From Neckera pumila (lineage: Eukaryota; Streptophyta; Bryopsida; Hypnales; Neckeraceae): 64,000 bases of DNA. How positions within the stretch are numbered: the first letter of the stretch is position 1; each line of letters starts with the position of its first letter. Of the stretch, positions 23,979-36,195 are shown piece after piece. The notes under the pieces are model-generated. The model did no database searches and was not told where the DNA came from. It worked only from the letters and a program-made list of their open reading frames with translations. The DNA lies in the NCBI GenBank assembly GCA_963969595.1, contig OZ018412.1, positions 14,076,501 through 14,140,500 on the forward strand. Reading direction: 5' to 3'. The position numbers were made by a program, and so were the translations under genes.

Positions 23979-25457
23979 GTTGTAAACAAACTTGGAAGAG
24001 GCATTGTTTTTTCAAAAATCTTTTGCTAAGGCTGTTTGTGCAGGGTTGGATGCATGGTTCAAGGATAATGATATTATTTTTTGTTTCAAAATTCTAAACC
24101 TTATTAACATGTCTTCAAAGCAGGTGGGCTTGTGTGTTGCTGAATTAAATAGTCTTTTGGCTCATTATGGGGCTTAGCCAAGTTCAACACCTGTCAAGGA
24201 TACTGGAAAAAAAATGAGAAAAAAAACAAAACCGGCCCCCTTTTCCATATTTAGGAAAATTGACAAATGGAAAAAGAAAAATCCGGCAAATTGACAAATT
24301 ACATTACAAAATGGAGGTTTTCAATTGATAAAATTTTCACTCTTCTGGTTGACTTCCCGGTGAAATTTCAAAAATTTGAGCCAGCTTGGAGAAACTAGGA
24401 AATGATTCAATTTTTGTACAGAACTCCCCGAACTGTGGGTCAGTCTCATACAACCCCCGATATTAGAGAAAAAATTAGCCCTTGGGAGGGCCGTTCCAAA
24501 TTGACATGCCATGCTACTTCAAGCATGGCCTATCAACTTGGAAAAGTGCCTTTGGTGAGCAGTCATAGTGTAAGACTGCTCGCCAGAGCATTCAAATTTT
24601 GCAGATTTTTTCTTTTAAAAAATGTTTTCTTAAGATTAAAAAATAAATAAATCATAGCAATTTCAGCTACGCGGAAATAGGGGAAAATATATTTTTTTAG
24701 CCCCTTAAAACTAAATTTCAGGGTACTGAAGGGGTCTATAGAGCAGCCCTCCGAAGGGCTGATTTTTTCTTGAATAACTGCTTTCTGCTTCCAGTTTGGA
24801 GTTATAGCAAGGGCTGTTCAAGGTTACCATAAAGGCAAATTGTGATGCCGCATGTGTGCAACCTTTGGATGTCAATCTAGTTATAAAATTGTGGCATGGA
24901 TTTTCTCGATCACGCCACCTTTGTAAGCTTATTTCTGAGTATTTCAAAGTTGCTGAAATAGGCTATTGCTTAGTCCTTGGGTCCGTTGAGGATGAAAGGT
25001 GCTTTTAGACTGAAAAGTTCTTAAAGTCTTGGCACAAGAATAGATTGAGGAAACACTTGCCCCTTGTGGTGCACATATTTGGCCAGAGCTATTTTTCCCT
25101 AGAGAATTTTCTATATAAGGAAGCAAGTAATTCTTAGAAATTTGCAGTAAAGGTCGGTAGGTAAAGAGATCTCTAAACTAGTTGCAGACTTGCAGTAGAA
25201 TAGTATCCTTTTTTTAGTATCCATTTCATTTCCTTAGTTTTCATGAAGTTTTGCCAACCTAGTCACTCATGTCTCTTTGACATTGGATGGGCTCAGTTGT
25301 GACAGTGCAAACGGTGAACACAACATCAGCAGACTTCTGATGTGAATTAGAGTTCTAGACTTTTGCTGCAAACTGTACTGCTTGGTGGTGGAGCTCTGGC
25401 ATGCTATGAATGCGGCGTGCCGAAGTCACTATTTTCTTTTTTCTAATCTTTTGATTA
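23979..25457. other. Intergenic, no recognisable gene
   Basis: Mixed composition with several short overlapping frames (for example 24,321-24,512 minus and 24,402-24,650 plus) without motifs. A small hairpin CAGCCCTCCGAAGGGCTG lies near 24,743-24,760. Confidence 0.3.
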
Positions 25458-26197
25458 GAGTGATTGCAAGAAACACTTGTCCTATTTTTTTGTCACACCC
25501 TATGTTCCTTTTTGTTTTTTGGCCATAACTTTTGCGTTCTGGCTCAAAATGATTCAAGATTTATAGGGAAGGTACTCATGACTTATGACTATTATACACC
25601 TTGTCTAATTTTTTGCTTTTTTCAAAAATGTTTTGCTAAATAAAAACAGTTTCCAATTTTATGTCATAAATTCCAATTTGGGGTTCTTAGTACTATACAA
25701 GTACCCCCAAAAAAGAATTTGGAGCCGAAATTTGAAGGAGATGCTCTTCTAGTAGAGTTATAGCTACGGTACAAAGTATTTCTAAAAATATTTAATTTTA
25801 TGTGGTGTAGAAGTCCACAGAAAGAGCTTCATTTAGCTTGCATTTTGAAACATATAAAACATATTTTTGGTGGTTCCTTTGGTGAATGACCATCTCTATA
25901 GAGTTGTTATAAATGACCAATTTTTATTTTATTTAGTAATTTTTTTTCCTATTTTTAACTAATTAAAACATCAAAGTATCTATTTTCTTGAGTTTTGGCA
26001 CTTTTCTACTTCTCCTACTTAAAAAATTTTCCTAGTTTTTTTCCTTTGGTGGTTACCTTCATCTTAAAGATGTATACATAAATTATATTTTTTTTCTTTA
26101 AAAAAATTTATTTTTCTAATTTTAAAGTATTCCAGAAACAGTCATGAATATTGTTACAAAACGCAACAAATAGTATAAGTGTTTCTTGCAATCACCC
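25458..26197. mobile_element. MITE of the GGGTNRTTGCA family, copy 2 (4-bp TSD ATTA)
   Basis: It begins GAGTGATTGCAAGAAACACT and ends AGTGTTTCTTGCAATCACCC, almost perfect inverted repeats. It is flanked by ATTA at 25,454-25,457 and 26,198-26,201. Interior motifs (CATAACTTTTGCGTT, TTCTTAGTACTATA) are shared with 19,267-19,992, and the AGTACTA block with the 14.4-kb element. 740 bp, non-coding. Confidence 0.88.
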
Positions 26198-26201
26198 ATT
26201 A

Positions 26202-28262
26202 ACGTGGCTTGTTTGCAAAACACTAGCATTGCATTTGGGCAATCTTGCATATATGCAAGAAGGGTTCAATTCCCTTGTTAATGATCTACCCAAAAAACAC
26301 TAATTTAAGAACCATCCTTTACACAAAATTGCAAAATCTAACACTTGAATACTTCCAAAACACTTTCACAAAAATCACAAATTGTTTCACATTTCTTTCT
26401 ATCACATAGCAATTCCAACGATTGCAAAACACCAAAAGGGGCCATCAATGTTCTTCTCAAATTTGTGTAAGATTGCAAATTGGCACTAGTGGAAAAAAAA
26501 TGGGAGTAAAATTGCCACCTTTTTCCACCAATTTTATATGCCTGTTTTTACCAAAAAAATGACTGGTCATGGAAATAGTGACTCTTTCCCACGGCTATAG
26601 CCAACCCTGCAAAACCACCTATAATTGTTTTGGGTTCGCTAATGAGAAGCCCGTCTAATTCAATTTAGAATTTACAACGGTCAAACTAATGTAATGATGT
26701 ACATTTAAGGCCAAATCACTAATGCCATATTATATTGCATTTGAATTTGTAGGTGAAGGCTTACTGCATAACTTTGCAAATCCAAAAAGCAATTAAAGAA
26801 GAGGGACTTTCCATGGAGAGGGACTTGTGAAAATGACCCGGTTTTCATTCAAATTCTCATAGAGAGTTTTAATAAAGTAGAAGACATTGTTATAGATTGC
26901 ATCCACAGGGTTCCATCTCTACTACACAATAGATGCATTTTGCTAAGTTGGCACTTGCATTTTTTATTTGTTAATTGCAGTTTTCAATAGGTCTTTGAAT
27001 ATATTAGTTGAAAATCTAAATGGTGATTTTCTTAACAAGAAAGAGCATTCATATTTGGAGTGGAAGACATTGTGGTCCTTGAATCAGACAAGGAAATTTT
27101 TTAGGACATTCTTGCAGGTCTAAATGTTCCTAGCCTTTCCACCCATATCGGGCAAAATAAAAAGAAGGACTGAGCACCATCAAGCGAGAGTGTTAGTGAG
27201 AGCTCAATGAAGAACAAAAAGCCAAGAGTTGCACAAAATCATTTGGGTTTGTAAGTTTGGAGGAAAATACAAAACAATCGATGATGTTGTAAGAGCTTGT
27301 AAGAGCTTGTAACATTGCCTTCATTATGGAAGAGCTCTTCATCACTTGTCATTTTTTTGTCATTTCCTTTATTTGCAGGTTGGTGAATTTGGTGGTAAGC
27401 CTAGCCAAATTGCATGTGGTTCCTGCCCTATTTTGCGGAGGTGACTGCAATTGTTGCAATTGTGGTCAAATCCCTACTCCCTAGTGCCTAATTTTGCAAA
27501 GGTCAAATACTATCATAGTGTGTTTAAGTCATATGGACTTGGAGACTTGGAGGCCTCCAATGCTTAACATATGAAGACATAGGCAATGAAACCAGTAGTA
27601 AGGTAGGAGGTCCATAAATTGCTCATTTAAGAGCTGAAACTGATTTTGGGGAGGTGAATGTCTCAAAATATTTTTTAGTAAACTTTCCTTGAAAGACAAG
27701 AAGAACTGGCATCTAACTCAAGTCGTTTCATATTTTTTGGAGCTTTTTGGAATTAGTTATGAAATTTTGAAGTTGAAGTGGCATAGGGCTCTAAAATTGC
27801 CTACCCCCTAAAATGTACATTATTTGTACATTGCTGAAGGCTATGAAAAAGAAACATATACAAGCAGTGTACATTTGAGTAGGATGGGTGATTTAAGAGC
27901 ATGTGCAAATTAAGAACCTTCTACCTCAGTTCTAGTAGTTCTAGTAGCAACTCTTGTTCATAGCAATTAATAGCAAACAGAGAGATTGCCTTCCTATGGA
28001 CAGAATGATGTGGAATATCCACACCCAAATTAGCTAAAAGCCACGCATCAAAAATGTCAGAACTCTGCTCAATGCCAAGGTCACAACTGCACAATATGGT
28101 TATAAGAGATTTAAAGACTTTTACTTAAAACACATTACAAAATAGCAGCTTTGAACAATATGACAATCAATTTATTGAGGTCCATAATTTCAATGTTTGA
28201 ATTTTTTCTTTTTGATTTGTAAGCCATTCATGTTTTTTGATTTGAAAATAGAATACAATTCT
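26202..28262. other. AT-rich intergenic, no gene recognised
   Basis: No long open frame, splice pattern or inverted termini were found in this stretch. Confidence 0.35.
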
Positions 28263-29165
28263 TTATATACTCATGGGGTGGTAGGAGGTTAAACAACCCA
28301 TGTGGGATATGTAATTTAGTATTTGTACTTTTTCAACCCTTATAGTTAAGTCTAAAGTAGGAACTGTGTTAAAACTATAATTTTAGACCTCATTCGGGCA
28401 TAGTAGAATAACTTTTTCAAGACATTTTGAACTAAAAAAAGTTTGGAAATCAAGTTAAGTTTCATTTCAAAAAATCCGTATGAGAGTTTAATCTTCCACT
28501 CAAAAGTTATGGACAAATATCATAAAGGGGTTGGGAAGCATTTTTTTTTGACATTTTCAAACCCTTTTATGATATTTGTCCATAACTTTTGAGTGGAAGA
28601 TCAAAATCTCATACAGATTTTTTGAGATGAAAATTAACTTGATTTCCAAACTCTTTTTTAGTTCAAAGTTTTTTGCAAAATGTCAATCTACTATGCCTAA
28701 ATGAGGTTTGAAATTATAGTTTTAACACAATTCCTACTTTAGACTATAAGTGGTTGCATTAGATGAGATTTGGAGGTCTTAGAAGGCTCTGAGTTCCCCT
28801 GCTGTTTGCTGCGTTCCCAGATTGCGGGAATGCAGCAGCAGCAGCTAGCTGACATGGTCGAGCGACCGCCACGTCATTTTTTGAAAAAAAATAAAAATAA
28901 AAATTTGCTTAAAATGATATTTTGGTAAAAAAAAAGTTTTTTGTTTTTGTTTTTGTTTTGAATTTTTTTTTTCTGACACACCCGTACCGACGTTCACTGA
29001 ATCTAGGCAAATCAGGGAACAGGCCTGAAACGGCCCTCCAAGACCCCCAAATATCATCTAATGAAAGCGGTTGAAAAAATACTACTATAAGCAGTTGAAA
29101 AAATACAAATTCTAAATTATATATCCCACATGGGTTGTTCTACCTCCTACCACCCCATGTGTACA
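28263..29165. repeat. Foldback element, copy 2, with a nested MITE
   Basis: Outer arms GGGGTGGTAGGAGGTTAAAC (about 28,275) and its mirror GTTCTACCTCCTACCACCCC (about 29,136) enclose a long inverted repeat centred near 28,540: CCATAACTTTTGAGTGGAAG and its mirror flank the loop. The right arm is interrupted by the CATTAGATGA MITE at 28,757-29,063. It is related to the foldback at 5,810-6,165. Confidence 0.75.
28757..29063. mobile_element. MITE with CATTAGATGA termini, copy 4
   Basis: CATTAGATGAGATTTGGAGG at the left mirrors CCCCCAAATATCATCTAATG at the right. It is very close to the copy at 15,288-15,596. It interrupts the right arm of the foldback, so it arrived later than that element. Confidence 0.85.
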
Positions 29166-29956
29166 AAAAGAGCTTCTTTTCTCTGTAGAACACTCAAAAT
29201 AAGTTATTGATGGCAAATGGTTAGATTAGTTTTGGTACAAAGTACACAATGGATTCTTTGGGGTTTGGCAAACCATCAATCTTTATAATTATATGTTGTT
29301 TGTATTTTTTGTTTTAGAATTAGCCAAAAAATTGGAACACCCTATGAATATACTGTCACTATCTCGGTCCTCAAGCTTACAGTAATAATATATAGATAAA
29401 ATTCGTGGATGAGGAGCCTGGAGAGTAAAAGGCAATCTCATTGAATGCTACTAAATGTTAAGCTTGCAAGATTTGAATGTGGTGTTGATTTTGATTCCAA
29501 ATGTGTATTTATTATTTTATAATTTAAATAAAGGGAAACACCTTGTGCATTTCCTTAGAAGATGTTGCCTCACATTGCTAGATTTTGAAGGTAAGCTCGC
29601 GCAGAGAGAAGGATGATGCAAGTTGTATTGCTTGTATTGTTTCACTTGAATTGCATGTGAAATGAGCATTTGAAGCCTCCAAGTCATCCAAAATTTGAAT
29701 CATGTCCAATGCAACCAAAAATGATTCAATTACTGGATGAATTGGTACATCCTTCATGATAATGATGATATCTAAAAGTCATTCATCAAACATGCGGGAA
29801 TTGGTGATTTACTAGTCATATTCCGCTTAAGGTAGTCTGCTCTAAAAGCAACCAAGATCTCAATGCAACCCCATCACTGATAGTAGAAGATATTTCAAGC
29901 AACATATTAGTCCTTCTTAGACAGGATTGCAATTAGAACTTTCAGAGCATACTACC
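29166..29956. other. Intergenic left of the LTR retrotransposon
   Basis: AT-rich without recognisable genes. The last five bases before the LTR (TTAAG, 29,957-29,961) are the retrotransposon target duplication. Confidence 0.4.
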
Positions 29957-29961
29957 TTAAG

Positions 29962-30441
29962 TGTTACAAAGAAGCTTCCCTAGTCCGAAATGGCTGTCAA
30001 CGCTCCATGGATTTGGTTCCGAACTCCCAATTGCCTACGTTCAGGTTTGCCCTTACACGCCTAGCTCCAGAGTATGCTCTTGGTCCCAATGTCTCTTCTC
30101 CCGCCTTGATCTTCATGCCGGTGCGAGACAAACCAAATGACCTCAACAATAAGCTTTCATCAGCCTGATTCCTACAAGGGCGATTCAATTCCACGGCTCA
30201 ATTCAACCAGGTGCAGCGAGGAGACGACCTCCAAGCGGTATCTCGTGAGACCAAAAGAGAAAGGAATATCAATGATCTAGGCAACATGATTCCCCAACTT
30301 GCATTCCTTCAAATTACAATATGTTGTGTGAGGGACAATCCTCCTTCATTGGAATTAAGTATCGCTCTCACTGCCTCACTGTAACCATTGTAACTACTGT
30401 TGTTGGTTACCCATATCCAATTGTATGATGGAGCCATGACA
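29962..30441 (-). repeat. 3' LTR (left) of the gypsy element
   Basis: 480 bp, aligned along its whole length with 49,383-49,861. They differ by scattered substitutions (for example CCCTAGTCCG versus CCTTGGTCCG near the start). The level of difference means the retrotransposon is not brand-new. Confidence 0.93.
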
Positions 30442-30455
30442 TTATCCCCCCTTAA
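30442..30455 (-). promoter_or_regulatory. Polypurine tract of the gypsy element
   Basis: On the minus strand AAGGGGGGATAA lies directly before the 3' LTR, the position of the plus-strand primer in LTR retrotransposons. Confidence 0.8.
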
Positions 30456-30459
30456 GGTC

Positions 30460-31100
30460 CTGCAGTTTCCTTATGTCCTAATTTGTTGACAAAGTTCAGC
30501 CATTCGGTCCTGTTGCCTCGAGGTAGAGCCTGTAAAACTCTTTGACGACGTCTGGGGCGTTTTTCAAATTCTTAAAAGGTTCCCATGAATTTTGCTCGGG
30601 GCCATATCCTTCCCATTCCACGTACAAGATATTGAAGCTTCTTCCCGCGGCCAATTTTTCTGGAATCTAGAATTTTTCGGACCTCCCACCTGATGTCTCC
30701 TTTGAGAATAATAATTGATGGAGGTGGTTGAATTCGGCGTCCTATAATTGTGTCTTGACAATACCTTTCAAGTAGCGATATATGAAATACATCATGAATA
30801 CAAAGTGATTTGGGTAGCTTAATTGGTAGACCAAATCTGACATTTTAGCAACCATTAGAAATAGGCCCAAGAATCGTGCAGTCAAAGTCTTTGATGGAGC
30901 TGTGGTGGCAATATTGTCATAGCAGAGCAAGACTTTGTTGCCAATGTTGAAAGAAGGTTGTTTTTGAACGCCTCTATTGTAATTTTGTTTAGCATGTTCA
31001 GTTGCAATTTTAATGAGGATTTTGACTTCCTCATGTATTTCCTGTAGTTGTCGGATTCTTTGTTTTGCTGTCATAACCATTGACGTCGTGGGTGTTGTGA
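30460..31100 (-). pseudogene. Gypsy integrase C-terminal part with chromodomain
   Basis: The minus strand encodes the integrase C-terminal barrel region (FNIGNKVLLCYDNI, LTARFLGLF) followed, after shifts, by a chromodomain-like segment (VEWEGYGPEQNSWEPFKNL, around 30,590-30,650). A one-base frameshift lies just before that segment. Chromodomains on integrase define chromoviruses and in studied cases bind H3K9-methylated histones to steer insertion. The upstream half of the same integrase is at 45,482-45,770, separated by the DNA transposon. Reading continues in frame across the junction once the insert and one TSD copy are ignored. Confidence 0.82.
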
Positions 31101-31104
31101 TTGA

Positions 31105-32231
31105 GGGTGATTGCATGAAACACCGGTATTGAAACATTGTCACAAAAAGTGTTGTCGATGTATTACTTGTTGTAATTTTTTCACAAGGAAGAGTTAGAAG
31201 TTGAAATTTTTGGTGAACGTAGCTCTGTTTAGTACTATTGTGATGCATGTTTTTTATATTTTTAGAAAATTACAAATTTTTTTCTATGTAATTTCAATAA
31301 TTTGTCACGTTTTGAGTTTTGGGGGTTTTCAGTACTAAGGAGTACCCAAATTAGAAGATTAAGACTTGAATTTTTGGTGCTTTCTTCCCACAATAGGAGG
31401 GCACCCCTCTACAAAGGGGCGCTTGAAAATACTTTATTTTATGTCCTCTACGCTTGTCGGATTAGGGCTCCGTTGTGTGCAAATTTCTGGGCAATGACGA
31501 TGGTCTTTGTCGTATAAAATGAGTGGAATGTGATCAGAAGGAAGTCCCTGGAAATGGCATTTTCCATTTTTTTTTCTAAGGTATTTTAAATTTACTACAA
31601 ATTAAAATGTGAATGTATCATTTTCGGGGTAGAAAACTGGACCCTGGATCTACCTAGTACTGCTGGGTATTGATTAGTACTACCTAGTACTGAGAGCAGG
31701 ACCCACAGACCCTGGCCCATGTCAACGTGGCATGCTGACATCTCTGTCGCCGCCGCATCCTCCAATTTCATTGTTCCTGAATCGACGGCAAGTCATGCAC
31801 AAGGCGTAGCATGGATGGCGGTTTAGGATTAGCTGAAGTCGTCGTGCAGGCGACCTAGGGTTCTTCGGTGCTAGAATTTGGAGAGAGGAAAGATGAGGGA
31901 ATCGTTTGCCTGTGCAAGCAGTAGCATGGTCCGGAAGTGGGTACTTTGGAGCATTGTGTTGCACTTGAAGGTCAGTCGTTGGTTACATGATCGCTCTTAA
32001 AATCTCTTCAAATGCAGACAGCGAGTGTGTCTGCGTCGCGTGGAAGACGACCGACCCCTTCACGTGCAGATCCAAGTACAAGACAAGCTGCAGTGGAGGT
32101 TCAGCAGCAAGAAGAACGATGGCGCAATGTGGTGCGGCAGCAGCGCAGTCGTGCTTCTTGGAGTGTTGTTGGTCGAGACGAATAAGACGGCACTGCACCT
32201 CCACGTGATTGATCTTCATTTCGTACCACAG
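31105..32231. other. Left subterminal region of the 14.4-kb element
   Basis: It contains the left TIR, a TTTTCAGTACTAAGGAGTACC block shared in part with the two small MITEs, clustered AGTACT motifs (31,657-31,700), and a GC-rich part 31,700-32,230. That part probably holds the promoter, leader and first exon(s) of the transposase gene. No start codon can be assigned with certainty. Confidence 0.5.
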
Positions 32232-35200
32232 TGAAGCGGCTTGCGGACCGAATCTCCGTCACGTTACTAGAGCTTCTGGAGGACGTTGATTGCCCACAAC
32301 TTTGTGCTCCAATTTTGAAAAGGGTCTTCCGTTACGACCGGGTCCGCGAACTGCTTCCTGCTGATTATCCGAGTCCAGAAGATGTGAAAGTGCAGCAAGA
32401 AATTTTGAAGAATATCCGTGCTCAACTAGACCTCCTGAAGATTCCAAATGCCGCTGGCAAATTGGCACGTAAGCGCTCCATTCTTGAAGCTGTTGTTTCC
32501 GAAGCAGATGCTGACATTAGTAGTTTTCATTGCATTCTTGGTACGCGCAAGAGCAACTTGACCGGAGCAGTTGAGCGCCTGCGTTCATCTTCAAGCGACA
32601 ACGGTGACAGATTATTGGTGCCCCGCCGAAGAAAACGTGGAGGAGGAATTCCAGATGCCGTCAAGTCTGCAGTGACGAGTTGGTGGACCGAGGAGACCCA
32701 TGTTAGTCCAAATAGAAAGGACATTTGGAGGAAGCGACTAGGCCGAAACTTGTACAACACTCATGCGGCTCATCTTCTATTGGAAACCCAGGTTCAAGCA
32801 TCCCTCTCAGTCGTCCTTTCATGTGTGCACTTAGTCTGCCATGTCGCATGTATTAGTCCATGGCTGTTTCGATTTATGCACTTCTCGTTTCTCCACTTCA
32901 TCCGTCACGTGTATTACCGATAGTATATAGTATCCCAATATGCCCTCCTTGCTAAGCACTTTGGTGTATGTCTTGTGCATCCCAAGTAGATTTTCCCGTC
33001 AGTACTTTGTATCAGCATCTACTTCCCGTACTCTGTCATGCAGTACTGTAAGTCCATTTGTGAATGAACTGTATGAACACTTTGTACCATCAGTCTGTAC
33101 ATTGCCGTGGCACTAAACTTAGAATTCCGTCTCAACGTTTATTGTCCGTCCCCAATGTACTAGAAGTTACATCTTTTCATGGAGGTTTGACTCCCGTCGT
33201 CATGAAAGTTCGGTGTGCTGTACTAATACAAGCACTGGTCACTACTGTGTGCTATTGAAGACTACCATGACTGTAGTTGAAATGGCACATACTTTCAGTA
33301 TCGTTAGTGTTGGTAAGCACTGGTCTTACTATAGAAATACATTAGGACGCAAGAACGTACTCATAGTACTGTTATGCAGGTATCGGAGTACACTGTGCAA
33401 ACTATCATTGACAGTCTAGTACTATGTTTTCCTTCGTAGAGTTCAGTAGTACAAGTATAGTCCTCACTTCTGTCTTCTGTACTTCTGAACATGTCTACCA
33501 CTGACATCAGTACTTCGTATACCTCTAGTACTTATTAGTACTCATCAGTACTCTCAAGTCCTAGTTAGTCTTACTTAGTACTCAAGAGTGCTAGAAATAC
33601 TTACTAGATCAGCACAAATGTGTATTCACTTGTTGTTGAAGAATTCGAGTACCCACTTCGCACGCCATAGAACCTGCTTTCATAGTGAAATTCATACACG
33701 ATTACTTGTATGCATCTTTCATAATTCACCATCTTCCATTTCACTAAATTTTTTTACCGTTACTGTGCAGAAGGAATTGTACAACCGCTTCGTTGCTATT
33801 CATCCATATTGTGTCATTATGCAACGAGCTTTTGTTTACTTGCGCCCTTCCTTCATCATCAAGTGCAACAAACGTGATGTATGCTGTTGTTGATACCATG
33901 TTCAGATTCTTTTCCTCCTGGAGGCCCTCAATGCATTTAGGCACCCACAAACCGGTGCACACTTCCTTATACAATGCAATTGTAAATGCATTGTCTGTGG
34001 AGACAGCAACGATGGTGTTTGCAAGGCTGGTGACCATCGCTTTGTGGGGGTCACGGCATTGTGGGAGTCCTTGCTATGTCCTAAGTTGGATGACTCAGAA
34101 TTCCATCGGCTTGAATGTCTGCTGGGAACATACAGCATGTGTGGCGTCAGTTCCTTCAGACTTTGTCCACATGAAACGTTGGACGTTCCTGCACTGACCA
34201 TAAATTGGAAGCAATTCCAATATGAAGTAGTTGGCTCCGGAGCAGATGGTAGGCCCAAAAAATGGATCAAGGAGGTCCTACGCACTACTCTATTCTTCGA
34301 GTTTCTGGAATTCTTCGAACCAACTGTTCAGCCCTTCATTTGGCACAATTTTGAAGCTCGTTGGCAAACTGAACAAGCTAAGGTACTTTGGCAATGCTTG
34401 CAAGAGGGCACGGTCCTCAGCCACATAGACTTTGCTGAAAACTACACCTTCCAGGTGCAAAACGAGATTCACTCGATGTATTACAACTCCACTCAAATTA
34501 CCATTCTGGTTCATGTGACCTACTACATTGCCACTGTTGAAGTAGACGGTGAACGACAACCTTCCCTTACAAGAGAATCTCACTACTACATCTCTGATGA
34601 CAGGACTCATGACACTCTATTTGTGCAGCATTGGCAGTGGTTCTCCTCAAATCACTTCTCACCTCATACGCACATCGTCTTCAGCAATGGGTGCTCACGC
34701 CAATTCAAAGGGGCTAGAGCCATGTACTTTGCTGCAAGGTGATATTTTTCAGAACTAACTCTAAGACCATTTCATTTTGAATGTACTGTGTAATAGTTAC
34801 TGTGTCACACGTGTAGCTTCAGTGATTCTGCATTGTAGTACTTCGCAGTACTGCAAAGTATCGTTTCCTGTCCTCGAATGACTAATTGTGCATGCGGCTT
34901 TCACTCCTTCACTACTGTAGGTACCCATCATTGACTGCTGGGTGTAAAATGGTTTGAAATTTCTTTGGCTCTGGACATGGAAAAGGTGAATGGGATGGTG
35001 CTGGAGCTGTGGTGAAGCGCAAGCTGCGGTCTGAGCAACTTCATCATGTTGATCGCACTCTGCAAAATGCAACGGACTGTGTCACTTTCTTGAATGTGTC
35101 ATTGGGTGACCAAGTTCCCAACGGACGTGATCGACTCAGGTAACATGAAAGCACTTTCTTTCTGTACAAGTTCCCACCTTCCTAGATTAACATTATGTAC

Positions 35201-35975
35201 ACGGTTTTTAAAAATAAAGCCCTCTGCATTTGAACATATCTACTGCTCTTACACGGTAAAATATACTTTACTTATATCTGTATTTCACGTCGTCAGGTCA
35301 TACAGGATTTTCCACTATGTGGGCATTGAAGATGTCCCGCGCAGCACCCCTCATGCTTGTGATCCTATACTGGGTTCGTCCACATTCCACTCCGTTTTTG
35401 CTGGAGATGAACATGATCCAACAAAGCTTTTTGTGAGAGAGTTGTCTTGCTTCTGCGGTCCGTGCTTGGAAGAACATTTCAGTGACTGCGAGAACAAGGC
35501 ATATGTCAAACCTTGGAAGGTGCTGAAGATTGAACCCCAACATTTGAGCTCTTCCCGGTTGCAGGACGTGCAAGACGATGGAGAAGACCCTTGGGAGTGG
35601 GACTACACAAGGGAAGGCATGTTTGATTTAGTGCAGCCAGGAGATAATTTTGCCGTCCCTGCTGCTCCGGACAATGATGAGGGGGTTTCATTCTATGTAT
35701 TGCAGTGCCAAATGCCTAAGTCCATTGTGTGTGAAAGCTTTGATTGCACTTGGGGAGGGCACTTTGAAGCGGGAGACTCTGTCATTTCCGGGACTTACTA
35801 CCAGAAATGGGGTCGACACGACCTTCATAATTACGTGTACTTGGCGAACTCACAAGTTGCGCATGTGGATGCCAGCATAGTCCTCGCATGCAAATTTCAG
35901 ATGATTCCAAGAGAACACAGGGTGAAAGGTGGTCAACGAGTCTACAGCTTATACTATAAGAAATCCCCGTTTTAG
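32232..35975 (+). pseudogene. DDD transposase-like gene of the 14.4-kb element (four visible exons, decayed)
   Basis: Exons 32,232-32,791, 33,771-34,738, 34,921-35,139 and 35,297-35,975 join in frame at GT-AG junctions. The first likely follows an upstream exon (acceptor ACCACAG at 32,225-32,231). In order: helical N-terminus with KRKRGGG-like basic patch and TEETHVSPNRKDIWRKRLG; Cys/His-rich region (CNCKCIVCGDSNDGVC); RNase H-like core with HIDFAENY (Asp codon 34,428-34,430), HIVFSNGCSRQFK (34,686-34,688) and GHGKGEWDGAG (Asp 34,994-34,996); C-terminal zinc-binding-like RELSCFCGPCLEEHF. This motif set is known to me from transposase-type proteins of invertebrates and lower plants. Damage: TGA at 33,891-33,893 and 34,955-34,957, and the second catalytic position reads Asn where Asp is expected. 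Splice sites are otherwise good. Confidence 0.8.
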
Positions 35976-35978
35976 GTG

Positions 35979-36195
35979 ACAAGCCTTAATTTTTTATGAC
36001 GGATTTTAGGTGATGTCAATGTTGACAATCCAAAAATTTCATGTCAACAAAAATGTACTATGTAACATCAATATTGGCAATCCAATGTTTTTATGTCAAC
36101 ATTGATGTAACATTGTGCATTTTTTTTGACATAAAAATTTTGGGTTGTCAACATTGACATCACCTAAAATCTGTCATAAAAAATTAGGACTCGTT
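35979..36195. repeat. Foldback/MITE directly after the transposase stop codon
   Basis: The arm TGATGTCAATGTTGACAA (about 36,011) mirrors TTGTCAACATTGACATCA (about 36,147), within ~60-bp imperfect arms reaching TTAATTTTTTATGAC / GTCATAAAAAATTA. The interior has further GTCAACA-type repeats. It starts four bases after the stop codon. It may be an inserted MITE or a structured 3' end; no convincing target duplication was found. Confidence 0.7.

Noticed and set aside
33902..34285. Minus-strand open frame within the transposase-like gene
   Set aside because: Shadow of the plus-strand exon 33,771-34,738, which carries the conserved motifs and good splice sites.
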